From JAJZGK01 sp035538795 (lineage in GTDB: Bacteria > Pseudomonadota > Alphaproteobacteria > Rhodospirillales > Magnetospirillaceae), in contig DATLJS010000033.1 of NCBI GenBank assembly GCA_035538795.1, positions 1 through 64,000 of the forward strand: DNA of 64,000 nt, given 5' to 3'. A program made the position numbers and the translations under genes. The notes beneath the pieces were generated by a model. The model searched no databases, had not been told where the DNA came from, and saw nothing but the letters and a program-made list of their open reading frames with translations. Shown one piece after another: positions 52,793-60,561 of this stretch; positions within the stretch are counted from its first letter, which is position 1; each line of letters starts with the position of its first letter.

Positions 52793-53680
52793 ATGTGGAA
52801 CTATTCCGAAAAGACCAAGAAATATTTCTTTGAACCCGTGAACGCCGGCAGTCTCGATGACGCCAACGGCGTGGGCGAAGTGGGTTCGATTTCGTGCGGT
52901 GACGCGCTGAAGCTGTTCCTGAAGGTCGATCCGGCCACCGAAATCATCTCGGACGCCAAGTTTCAGACTTTCGGCTGCGGTTCCGCCATCGCCTCGTCCT
53001 CGGCCCTGACCGAGATGATCATCGGCAAGAGCATCACCGACGCTTTGACCATCACCAATCAAGATATCGCCGACTTCCTTGACGGCCTGCCTCCCGAGAA
53101 GATGCATTGCTCGGTGATGGGCGCCGAGGCGCTGCGCGCCGCCATCGCCAACTTCCGGGGCGAGGCGTGGGAAGACGACGACCATGAGGAAGGCGCTCTG
53201 ATCTGCAAATGCTTCGGCATCGATGCCGGCATGATCGAGCGCGCTGTCCGGGTCAACAAACTGACCACGATCGAAGAGGTCACCAACTACACAAAAGCCG
53301 GAGGCTCCTGCAAGACCTGCCACGAAGCAATCGAGGAAGTTCTTGATACGGTGCTGAAGGCCATGGTGGCCGAGGGTGTCATTGACACGAAACCTGCCCC
53401 CTCCTGTCCGGTGGCGCCCTCGGCCCCAGTCCATAAGCCCATGACCAACTTGCAGAAGATCCAGTTGATCACCACCACCATCGAGGAACTGCGTCCGACC
53501 CTGCAGCGCGATGGCGGCGACATCGAGCTGGTGGACATCGACGGCGACACCGTCATGGTCAATCTGCATGGAAGCTGCGTCGGCTGTCAGATGTCGTCCA
53601 TCACCCTGTCGGGTGTACAGGAACGGCTGATGACAGCCCTGGGCAAGCCGGTGCGGGTTATTCCCGCCAAGGCCGCGTGA
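52793..53680 (+). CDS. nifU: NifU Fe-S cluster scaffold protein
   Basis: The 295-residue modular scaffold has an IscU-like N-terminal domain (Cys35, Cys62, Cys106), a central permanent [2Fe-2S] ferredoxin-like domain (Cys138, Cys140, Cys173, Cys176) and a C-terminal Nfu domain (Cys262, Cys265). It assembles clusters on sulphur supplied by NifS. All three domains and all expected cysteines are present, as in full-length diazotroph NifU. Confidence 0.97.
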   Translation: MWNYSEKTKKYFFEPVNAGSLDDANGVGEVGSISCGDALKLFLKVDPATEIISDAKFQTFGCGSAIASSSALTEMIIGKSITDALTITNQDIADFLDGLPPEKMHCSVMGAEALRAAIANFRGEAWEDDDHEEGALICKCFGIDAGMIERAVRVNKLTTIEEVTNYTKAGGSCKTCHEAIEEVLDTVLKAMVAEGVIDTKPAPSCPVAPSAPVHKPMTNLQKIQLITTTIEELRPTLQRDGGDIELVDIDGDTVMVNLHGSCVGCQMSSITLSGVQERLMTALGKPVRVIPAKAA

Positions 53681-53694
53681 GGGGAGGACGTCTC

Positions 53695-54921
53695 ATGACT
53701 GCTGCATCCCTGTCTTCTTCTCGCGCGGTCTATTTCGACAACAACGCGACGACGCCTTGCGATCCGCAGGTCGTCGCCGAGATGTTGCCGTTCTTCACCG
53801 AGCAATTCGGCAATCCCTCGTCGATCCATTCAATCGGCGCCGGGGTCGGCCCCTCGATCCAGAAAGCCCGCGCGCAAGTGCAGGCGTTGCTGGGCGCCGC
53901 CCATGACACCGAGATCGTCTTTACGTCCGGCGGCACGGAAAGCGACACCACAGCCATCTACTCGGCGATCCGCGCGCTGCCCGACCGCAAGGAGATCATC
54001 ACCTCGGCGGTGGAGCACCACGCCGTCCTGACGGTCTGCGAGCATCTGGAGAAGCACGAAGGCTACAAGGTCCACGTTATCGGCGTCGACGGCCAGGGCC
54101 GTCTGGACATGGAGGCCTACGAAAACGCCTTGTCTGAAAAGGTGGCGCTGGCCACCTTCATGTGGGCCAACAACGAGACGGGAACCATCTTCCCCATCGA
54201 AACCCTGGCTCAGATGGCCAAGCCCTTCGGCATTCTGTTCCATACTGACGGCGTGCAGGCCGTCGGCAAGGTGCCTATGCGCCTGTCCAACTCGGCGGTG
54301 GACATGCTGTCGCTGTCGGGCCACAAGCTGCACGGTCCGAAGGGCGTCGGCGCCCTGTATCTGAAGCGCGGCATCAAGTTCCGTCCGCTGCTGCGCGGCG
54401 GTCATCAGGAGCGCGGCCGCCGGGCCGGCACCGAGAACACGCCGGGCATCGTCGGCTTGGGCAAGGCCGCCGAACTGGCGCTGGCCGCCATGGCCGACGA
54501 GAACACCCGCGTGCGGGCTCTGCGCGACCGGCTGGAACGCGAGATTTCGGCGCGTATTCCCAATTCGATCGTGACCGGCGACGTCGGCCAGCGGCTGCCC
54601 AACACCACCACCATCGCCTTCGAATATGTGGAAGGCGAGGCCATTCTGCTGCTGCTGTCCCGCGCCGGCATCGCCGCCTCGTCGGGGTCGGCCTGCACCT
54701 CGGGTTCGCTGGAGCCGTCGCATGTCATGCGGGCCATGGGCATTCCCTTCACGGCGGCCCACGGGGCGACCCGCTTCTCGCTGTCCCGCGACAGCACCGA
54801 GGCGGACGTCGACCGCGTGATCGAGGTGATGCCCGGCATCATCTCCAAGCTGCGCGCCATGTCGCCTTATTGGAATACCAAGAACAACGCTCCGGCCCAG
54901 TTCCAACCGGCCTATTCCTGA
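53695..54921 (+). CDS. nifS: Cysteine desulfurase NifS
   Basis: The 408-residue PLP enzyme has Lys211 in SGHKLHGPKG for the cofactor and active-site Cys334 in SSGSACTSGSLEPSH on the flexible loop. It passes sulphur from cysteine to NifU. The ATG at 53695 after GGGGAGGACG is used rather than a GTG 18 bases earlier that overlaps nifU. Confidence 0.96.
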   Translation: MTAASLSSSRAVYFDNNATTPCDPQVVAEMLPFFTEQFGNPSSIHSIGAGVGPSIQKARAQVQALLGAAHDTEIVFTSGGTESDTTAIYSAIRALPDRKEIITSAVEHHAVLTVCEHLEKHEGYKVHVIGVDGQGRLDMEAYENALSEKVALATFMWANNETGTIFPIETLAQMAKPFGILFHTDGVQAVGKVPMRLSNSAVDMLSLSGHKLHGPKGVGALYLKRGIKFRPLLRGGHQERGRRAGTENTPGIVGLGKAAELALAAMADENTRVRALRDRLEREISARIPNSIVTGDVGQRLPNTTTIAFEYVEGEAILLLLSRAGIAASSGSACTSGSLEPSHVMRAMGIPFTAAHGATRFSLSRDSTEADVDRVIEVMPGIISKLRAMSPYWNTKNNAPAQFQPAYS

Positions 54922-54937
54922 CGGAAAGGGGGGAGCC

Positions 54938-56128
54938 ATGAGTTGCTCCAATCCTGCGGCGGTCATTATCAACGACACCACCCTGCGCGATGGCGAACAG
55001 ACGGCGGGGGTGGCCTTCACTCCTGACGAGCGGCTGGCCATCGCCAAGGCCCTGGACGCGGCCGGCGTGGCCGAACTGGAGGTGGGTATTCCCGCCATGG
55101 GACGCCAGGAGCAAGAGGAAATCCGCGCCATCGTCGGTCTCGGCCTGCAAGCCACGCCCATCGCCTGGTGCCGGATGCTGGAGGACGACCTGATGGCCGC
55201 CCAGGCTTCGGGCGTGTCGATGGTCAACATGTCGGTGTCGGTATCCGATCAGCAGATCAAACATAAGCTTCAGCGCAGCCGCGCCTGGGTGCTGGAACAG
55301 ACGGCCTGGATGGTGGCCATGGCCCGCGACGCCGGAATGGAAGTGGCCGTCGGCGGTGAAGACAGTTCGCGCGCCGACCCGGACTTCCTGCTGCGGCTGA
55401 TCGAAGTGGCGGAAAAAGCTGGTGCCCGGCGCTTCCGCTTCGCCGACACCCTAGGCATTCTCGATCCTTTCGCCACCCATGACGTCTTCGCCCGGATCCG
55501 GGCCAGCACGTCGCTGGAGTTGGAAATTCACGCTCACGACGACCTCGGCCTGGCGACCGCCAACTCGCTGGCCGCGGTGCGCGGCGGGGCGACCCATGTG
55601 AACACCACGGTCAATGGGCTCGGAGAGCGGGCAGGCAATGCCCCGCTCGAAGAAGTGGTGGTCGCATTGCTTCACATCCATGGCCGTCCGACGGGAGTTG
55701 CTCCCCGACTGCTGCCGGACATCTCGGCCCTGGTGGCCGGAGCATCGGGTCGCCCCGTCCCCGTCAACAAATCCATCGTCGGTGACGCCATCTTCACCCA
55801 CGAATCCGGCATTCACGTCAGCGGCCTGTTGCGTGACCCCGCCAATTACCAGTCTCTGGATCCCCAGGAATTGGGGCGCCAGCATCGTCTGGTGCTGGGA
55901 AAGCATTCTGGCGTGGCGGGGGTGATCTGGGCCTATCGCGAGATGGGCATCGCCGTCACCGACGTGCAGGCTCGCGCCGTCCTGGCCCGCCTGCGGAATT
56001 TCTCGGCGCAATTCAAACGCTCTCCCGGCAGCGATGAGTTGCGGCGCTTCTATCGGGAAACACTGGCGGTCGTCGAAGCCGTGCGCGAGAATGCCGCTTT
56101 CGACGGCGCGCCCGGTTTGCCCAGTTGA
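54938..56128 (+). CDS. nifV: Homocitrate synthase NifV
   Basis: The 396-residue enzyme condenses acetyl-CoA with 2-oxoglutarate to homocitrate, the organic ligand of the FeMo-cofactor. DTTLRDGEQ (13-21) and the metal-binding HAHDDLGLA are present, with GERAGNAPLEEV and FTHESGIHVSG. It begins 16 bases after nifS. The shared operon with nifU/nifS supports NifV over leucine-type isopropylmalate synthase. Confidence 0.94.
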   Translation: MSCSNPAAVIINDTTLRDGEQTAGVAFTPDERLAIAKALDAAGVAELEVGIPAMGRQEQEEIRAIVGLGLQATPIAWCRMLEDDLMAAQASGVSMVNMSVSVSDQQIKHKLQRSRAWVLEQTAWMVAMARDAGMEVAVGGEDSSRADPDFLLRLIEVAEKAGARRFRFADTLGILDPFATHDVFARIRASTSLELEIHAHDDLGLATANSLAAVRGGATHVNTTVNGLGERAGNAPLEEVVVALLHIHGRPTGVAPRLLPDISALVAGASGRPVPVNKSIVGDAIFTHESGIHVSGLLRDPANYQSLDPQELGRQHRLVLGKHSGVAGVIWAYREMGIAVTDVQARAVLARLRNFSAQFKRSPGSDELRRFYRETLAVVEAVRENAAFDGAPGLPS

Positions 56129-56144
56129 GCAAGAGGAGGCGCTG

Positions 56145-56939
56145 ATGACCGTCGCAGTGGAGAGTCTCGACGTGAGTCATTTGAGCGAAAAGGCCATGGG
56201 CCTGCTGGCGCATATCAAGGAAGACATTGATTGCGTGTTCGAGCGCGATCCGGCGGCACGCACCCGCGTCGAGGTGCTGATCACCTATCCCGGCCTGCAT
56301 GCCGTGCTGTTCCACCGCGTCAGCAATCGCCTGTGGCGCAAGGGCTGGCTGTTTTCCGCCCGCTTCCTCGCCTTTTTGTCCCGTATGATGACCAATGTCG
56401 ACATTCATCCGGGGGCGACCATCGGCCGGCGTCTGTTCATTGATCACGGCGCCGGGGTGGTGATCGGCGAAACGGCTGAAATCGGCGACGACGTCACCTT
56501 GTATCACGGCGTCACCCTGGGCGGGACCTCGCTGTCCAAGGGCAAGCGCCATCCCACCCTGGAAGACCGGGTGCTGGTGGGCGCCGGCGCCAAGATTCTG
56601 GGACCGGTGCGGGTCGGCGCCGGAGCCAATGTCGGCGCCAATTCGGTGGTCATTTCGGATGTTCCGCCCGAAATGACCGTGGTCGGCATTCCCGGCCGTG
56701 TCGTGCTGCCGCCGGAAGCCCGCCGCGTCACCAAGCACGGCATCGATCTGGATCACCACCTGATGCCCGACCCGGTGGGGAAAGCCCTGCATTGCATGGC
56801 CGAGCGCATCGCCCATCTGGAGGCCCGTCTGGCCGAGCTTGAGCACAAGCCGGCGGATGTGGAATGCACCCACTGTTCGGACCCCTGCGGTTCGGGCGCG
56901 CAAGACACCGTCCACGTGTTGGAGGTCATCAATGAGTGA
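56145..56939 (+). CDS. cysE: Nif-linked serine O-acetyltransferase with Cys-rich tail
   Basis: The 264-residue hexapeptide-repeat enzyme makes O-acetylserine for cysteine synthesis. The left-handed beta helix spans about 85-190, with the active-site region DIHPGATIGRRLFIDHGAG (86-104) and HGVTLGGTS. In Azotobacter the nif copy is called nifP and boosts cysteine supply for NifS. The C-terminal tail carries C-x2-C-x3-C (Cys241, 244, 248), unusual for CysE. It starts 16 bases after nifV and overlaps nifW by eight bases. Confidence 0.93.
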   Translation: MTVAVESLDVSHLSEKAMGLLAHIKEDIDCVFERDPAARTRVEVLITYPGLHAVLFHRVSNRLWRKGWLFSARFLAFLSRMMTNVDIHPGATIGRRLFIDHGAGVVIGETAEIGDDVTLYHGVTLGGTSLSKGKRHPTLEDRVLVGAGAKILGPVRVGAGANVGANSVVISDVPPEMTVVGIPGRVVLPPEARRVTKHGIDLDHHLMPDPVGKALHCMAERIAHLEARLAELEHKPADVECTHCSDPCGSGAQDTVHVLEVINE

Positions 56940-57264
56940 GTTCTTGTCGAAGATGGAAAAGCTCTCGTCGGCCGAGGAGTTCCTTGACTATCTCAAGGTG
57001 CCCTATGATCCCCAAGTGGTGCGGGTCAACCGCCTGCATATCCTGAAGCGTTTCCACGATTATATCGGTCAATCGGGCATGCCCGGCGATCTGGACGACG
57101 CGGCGCTGGGACCGGCTTATGCCGAGATGCTGCAACAGGCTTATCTCGACTTTACCGTCACAGACGGCAAGACCGAAAAATTGTTCAAGGTCTTCAAGCA
57201 AGCCGAAGCCGCGCAGAAGGCCAAGTTCGTCGGAATCGAGAGCATTTCCCGCCGTGCGCCGTAA
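56932..57264 (+). CDS. nifW: Nitrogenase-stabilising/protective protein NifW
   Basis: The 110-residue helical protein matches NifW: SSAEEFLDYLKVPYDPQVVRVNRLHILKRF (split over 12-41) and a C-terminal FKVFKQAEAAQ segment. NifW associates with the MoFe protein and helps protect or mature it under oxygen. The start overlaps the cysE end (ATGAGTGA). It is the last clear gene of the nif operon; no terminator is evident right after it. Confidence 0.93.
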   Translation: MSEFLSKMEKLSSAEEFLDYLKVPYDPQVVRVNRLHILKRFHDYIGQSGMPGDLDDAALGPAYAEMLQQAYLDFTVTDGKTEKLFKVFKQAEAAQKAKFVGIESISRRAP

Positions 57265-57368
57265 TGGTTTCTGATGCCTGACTTTTCACATCTTGCGGTA
57301 ATCGCGTTTGTTCTTGTTTGACGTTGTCGCGCGTACTATTTTTCAAAAGGGATAGTGCGGGGTGCGCG

Positions 57369-57767
57369 ATGTCTGGAAAGCTGATTCCGGCAAGCGGGGT
57401 AGCGGTTATCGACGAGGGGCATCATGCCTTGTGCCTCCATATCGAGGACATTGTGCGCCACTGGAAGCTGGGGAGTGAAGACGGCGTAATGGAAACCCTC
57501 GTCCAGGCGTTCCGGACGGCGGCCATGCGCCACTTCGAGGAAGAAATCCAATTGCTGACAGAGGCCGGGGCCGCCACGGACCGGCATTGCCGGGCGCACC
57601 GCGATCTGATTGACGAGATCGACACCCAATTGACGGAAACCCGTCACCATAGCGGCCGCAACCGCTGGTTCGCGCTGGTGGACACGCTGGAGCGTATTCT
57701 CTACGAACACGAAATCGAAGAAGACAGCCGTTATTACGGTTTGCTGTCCGCGCCCTCGGCTCCGTGA
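57369..57767 (+). CDS. Hemerythrin-domain protein
   Basis: The 132-residue four-helix protein has a full set of di-iron ligands: His18/19, His55 and Glu59 (HFEEE), His73 and His77 (HCRAH), and His114 with Asp119 (HEIEED). Bacterial hemerythrins bind O2, and may store, deliver or sense it. It lies 104 bases after nifW on the same strand, so an oxygen-protection role near nitrogenase is attractive but unproven. Its 3' end overlaps the convergent FemAB-like gene by 34 bases. Confidence 0.85.
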   Translation: MSGKLIPASGVAVIDEGHHALCLHIEDIVRHWKLGSEDGVMETLVQAFRTAAMRHFEEEIQLLTEAGAATDRHCRAHRDLIDEIDTQLTETRHHSGRNRWFALVDTLERILYEHEIEEDSRYYGLLSAPSAP

Positions 57768-58930
57768 TCTTCTTGGCGGAAAGGCGACAGCTCGGCCAGT
57801 TCGGCCATGCTCCGGCTGACCGCCAGACGCTCCTTCTCCAGAAAGAACGAAACGCTGCGGCGCAGGGATTCCTCCCTGATCCAGTGGACGCTGTATGTGG
57901 TTGAGGGAAGATAGCCGCGGCTGATCTTGTGTTCCCCCTGGGCTCCGGCCTCGACGCGTTTCAGGCCGTGGGCGATGGCGTAATCGATGGCGCGGTAATA
58001 ACACATTTCAAAATGCAGGAAACGGAAGTCTCCCTCCGATCCCCAGTTGCGGCCGTAAAGGGTGTCGCCGCCCCGCAGGTTCAAAGCCCCGGCCACCGGA
58101 GTGCCGTCCATCTCGGCCATGACCAGCACGACCTTGTCGCTCATGCTTTGCCCCAGATGATGGAAAAATTCGCGGTTCAGATAGGCATGCGCCCACTTTT
58201 TTTCGACGGTGTCGAGATAGAAGCGGTAAAAGGCATCCCAGTGATGCGGCTTGATGTCGTCGCCGCTTAAGGTGCGGATAGTCAGGCCCAGGCGCTGGGC
58301 CTGTTCCCGCTCCTTGCGGATGGACTTGCGCTTGCGCGACGACAGGGCGGCCAGAAAGCCGTCGAAGCTGTCATAACCGTCATTGTGCCAGTGATACTGC
58401 ATGCCGGTGCGCAGCAGCCAGCCTTGGCCGGCCAGCGCCACAGCCTGATCCTCGGGCAGGAAGGTGACATGGGCCGACGACAACCCTGCGCGCTCGCACA
58501 GAGCCGACATGGCTCCTCCCAGCGACAGCATCAGTGCCGGAGCATTGGCTTGGGACTCGGGGCGGATCAGCAGGCGCGGGCCGGTTGCCGGCGTGAAGGG
58601 AACGGCACATTGCAGCTTGGGATAATAGGCCCGCCCGCTGCGCTGCCAGGCTTCGGCCCAAGACCAGTCGAAAACGTACTCGCCATAGGAATGGGTTTTC
58701 AGATACAGGGGGGCGCAAGCCAGCAGCCGGCCTTCCTCGTCTTCGGCCAGCAGGTGATGAGGCGACCAGCCGCTGTCGGGGCAGGCCGAACCGGACTGTT
58801 CCATGGAGGAAAGAAAGGCGTGGCTGAGAAAAGGGTTGTCGGAGCCGGCGCAGGAATTCCAATCTTCCGGCCGCACGGCCTTCAGGCTGTCGATGACGCG
58901 GATGGCAAGGCTGGGGGTTCCGTCGGGCAT
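57734..58930 (-). CDS. FemAB/GNAT-like protein (DUF482, peptidoglycan-related)
   Basis: The 398-residue protein resembles the DUF482 peptidogalycan biosynthesis/recognition family, a double GNAT fold related to FemAB aminoacyl transferases. Segments include KRKSIRKEREQAQRLGLTI, HWDAFYRFYLDTVEKKW, and GLKRVEAGAQGEHKISRGY. The ATG at 58930 with an AAGGGC site is chosen; the upstream frame overlaps the neighbouring gene. The chemistry is unknown. It is 31 bases after the CD-NTase-like gene on the same strand. Confidence 0.82.
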   Translation of the reverse strand: MPDGTPSLAIRVIDSLKAVRPEDWNSCAGSDNPFLSHAFLSSMEQSGSACPDSGWSPHHLLAEDEEGRLLACAPLYLKTHSYGEYVFDWSWAEAWQRSGRAYYPKLQCAVPFTPATGPRLLIRPESQANAPALMLSLGGAMSALCERAGLSSAHVTFLPEDQAVALAGQGWLLRTGMQYHWHNDGYDSFDGFLAALSSRKRKSIRKEREQAQRLGLTIRTLSGDDIKPHHWDAFYRFYLDTVEKKWAHAYLNREFFHHLGQSMSDKVVLVMAEMDGTPVAGALNLRGGDTLYGRNWGSEGDFRFLHFEMCYYRAIDYAIAHGLKRVEAGAQGEHKISRGYLPSTTYSVHWIREESLRRSVSFFLEKERLAVSRSMAELAELSPFRQEDHGAEGADSKP

Positions 58931-58961
58931 GCCCTTGAAGATGGGGATTTTTCCGCCAGCC

Positions 58962-59861
58962 TCAAGCCCCAAGATCGCGGGGCAGGTTCCAGATATTGAA
59001 AGGGACCGGAGCGGCGAAATAGGAGCCGAACAGTTTGCGCCATTCGTCGCGGGCAAGATGGTGGTCGCCGCTGGCGGCATGGCGTCCGGCCAGTACGCAC
59101 CGCCAATAGGCGGCTTCGGCGGCGGAGTGCCATGTGTCATCAATGTTCAAGACGGCTTCGCTGCCCGGCAGCTCGATTTTTTTTGGGGCGTGCTTTCGGG
59201 CCCAGGCGAGAAAGTCCGAAAGGCAGCTGGGCCAGTCGGCGAACGCCGTTTGGCCCAAAAAGTCGTGAACCAGCAATTCCAGGGTGAAAGAAGACAGGGG
59301 AACGGCGTTGGCCGTTCTCCAGGCTTTCAGCAACGCCAGCAGCCGTGTGGACGCTCCGCCGCTGACGGCGTCGGACAGCCGCAGCGCCGCCATTTCCGCC
59401 ACGGGATTGATAGTGTTCCAACGGTCTTCCAGAGGAAAGGCGAAGCCCTTGCGTCCTTCCGCCGAAGGATAGACGCGTACCGCCAGCCCATCGGCGGCGA
59501 CCATGACGGATGTCGCGTCCGGCGCGACCAGGGCTTGAGGGAAGCCCTGCCTCAGGGCAAGGTCGATGCTTTCGACCAGGCGGGGCAGTTCTGCGTGAAT
59601 GGGAAGCGGTGGGGGCAGCAGATACAACAGGTCCACCGACGGCAAAGGCCGGATGGCCGTGCGTTTGCCGATGCTGCCGGCCACCAGGAAATCGCTGCGG
59701 CCCAAGCCGCTTTGGTTCGGACGGAAAGTGTCGCGCAGGGCATGAACCACCAGGCCGGCGGCGTGACGGGCGGCGGAGATTTCTTCCGGCGACGGCAAAA
59801 GCCCGTCGATGAAACGGTCGAACGTGTCGTCGTCTATGGCCGGAGCGGGAGAGGGGCTCAT
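58962..59861 (-). CDS. CD-NTase/SMODS-like nucleotidyltransferase-fold protein, active site degraded
   Basis: The 299-residue protein has a Pol-beta-type start with AGSIGKRTAIRPL, matching the GS-x-x-x-x-TAI-x-PL pattern, and a helical C-terminal part (WNTINPVAEMAAL, LLALLKAWRTANAVPLSSFT, LELLVHDFLG) like CD-NTases and OAS. The catalytic D-x-D pair reads Ser-Val-Asp, and the third carboxylate position (VRVYPS) reads Arg. Two of three metal ligands are therefore missing, so it is probably a pseudoenzyme or has another role. No CBASS effector genes are adjacent; the next gene downstream is the FemAB-like gene. Confidence 0.68.
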   Translation of the reverse strand: MSPSPAPAIDDDTFDRFIDGLLPSPEEISAARHAAGLVVHALRDTFRPNQSGLGRSDFLVAGSIGKRTAIRPLPSVDLLYLLPPPLPIHAELPRLVESIDLALRQGFPQALVAPDATSVMVAADGLAVRVYPSAEGRKGFAFPLEDRWNTINPVAEMAALRLSDAVSGGASTRLLALLKAWRTANAVPLSSFTLELLVHDFLGQTAFADWPSCLSDFLAWARKHAPKKIELPGSEAVLNIDDTWHSAAEAAYWRCVLAGRHAASGDHHLARDEWRKLFGSYFAAPVPFNIWNLPRDLGA

Positions 59862-59917
59862 TACGCCAGCCTAACCCCTGTTTCCCCTATGGGCAATTCC
59901 CGGTGCACGAAAAAAGA

Positions 59918-59941
59918 CGGGAGCCGGTGGACCGGCTCCCG
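59918..59941 (-). terminator. Terminator of the minus-strand small transcript
   Basis: CGGGAGCCGG (59918-59927) and CCGGCTCCCG (59932-59941) make a 10-bp stem with a TGGA loop. On the minus strand it is followed by TCTTTTTT, so it ends transcription coming from the right, 29 bases after a tiny reading frame. Confidence 0.85.
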
Positions 59942-60055
59942 CTTAAGGTGACAGGCGTTGCCGCCGATGTCAGGAGATGAAGAAAGTCTTCGCGGCGCTG
60001 TCCGCGATGTCGGCGTCGCTCGAAAGAGGCACCGGACATCAGGGCCGCAGCCACA
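59918..60055 (-). ncRNA. Candidate small RNA or micro-ORF transcript
   Basis: A promoter-like pair (TTGATG, TATGCT) and a Rho-independent terminator bracket about 135 bases with no normal gene between. The span contains a GTG-initiated 20-codon frame (59970-60032) whose codons are GC-rich at the third position and which ends 29 bases before the terminator. No ribosome-binding site is visible for it. Either a small RNA or a micro-protein is possible; neither is a recognised family. Confidence 0.4.
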
Positions 60056-60061
60056 GAAAAG

Positions 60062-60089
60062 AGCATACAGATAATCCGTGAAACATCAA
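60062..60089 (-). promoter_or_regulatory. Promoter of the candidate small RNA
   Basis: On the minus strand, TTGATG (60089-60084) and TATGCT (60067-60062) are 16 bases apart; each matches consensus at four of six positions. A near-palindrome, ACATC-AA-GATGT (60083-60094), overlaps the -35 and could be an operator. Confidence 0.4.
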
Positions 60090-60094
60090 GATGT

Positions 60095-60561
60095 GGTGTT
60101 GAGAGTTTCTGTCTGGCGCATATTTTGTGAAAATTTTAATTTTTGGCAGACGACACGGCTCTGTGCGAAGCCATGGTTCTTGGAATCCGGCCGCGTCCAC
60201 CACGACGGATCTTTCCGGTATTCGGTTGCCGTTTTTGCCATGTGTATGGTGGTCCCTGATGCGCGATTGAGTCTCGCGCCGGACTGATGAATGCCTGCCG
60301 GTGCCGCAGGCAATAGAGGCGTGATGCGTGCCGCTGTTATGTTGCGGCGCGGGAATTCCGTAAATAAAAAATGGGAATATTCAGGCTTATCATTCAGTTT
60401 TGTCTAATGGATGGAAATATATTTCTGTCGGCATATTTCTGAAATTGCATCTTGGATTCTTTCCTGCCTATCCCCAGCTCGATGTGAAGTGCTTTTGTCG
60501 CCCAACTCATTGCGATCCATCTGGACTCCGAGACATTACGGAGAAGCTGAACGGGTGTTAC
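60095..60561 (+). other. AT-rich gene-free interval before ctaC
   Basis: No convincing gene is seen in these 467 bases. Short frames exist on both strands, but none has a ribosome-binding site, family pattern or steady codon use. The part at 60115-60145 is strongly AT-rich. A hairpin, GCCTGC/GCAGGC, lies near 60295-60312. The interval probably holds the promoter and leader of the oxidase operon. Confidence 0.4.

Noticed and set aside
47116..59861. TIR protein and CD-NTase-like protein as parts of one antiphage island
   Set aside because: They are about 12 kb apart, separated by efflux and nif genes, with no effector, Cap or peptidase genes near either, and both seem to lack catalytic residues.
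60078..60287. 69-residue plus-strand frame before ctaC
   Set aside because: No ribosome-binding site, no family pattern, and AT-rich non-coding composition at the start.
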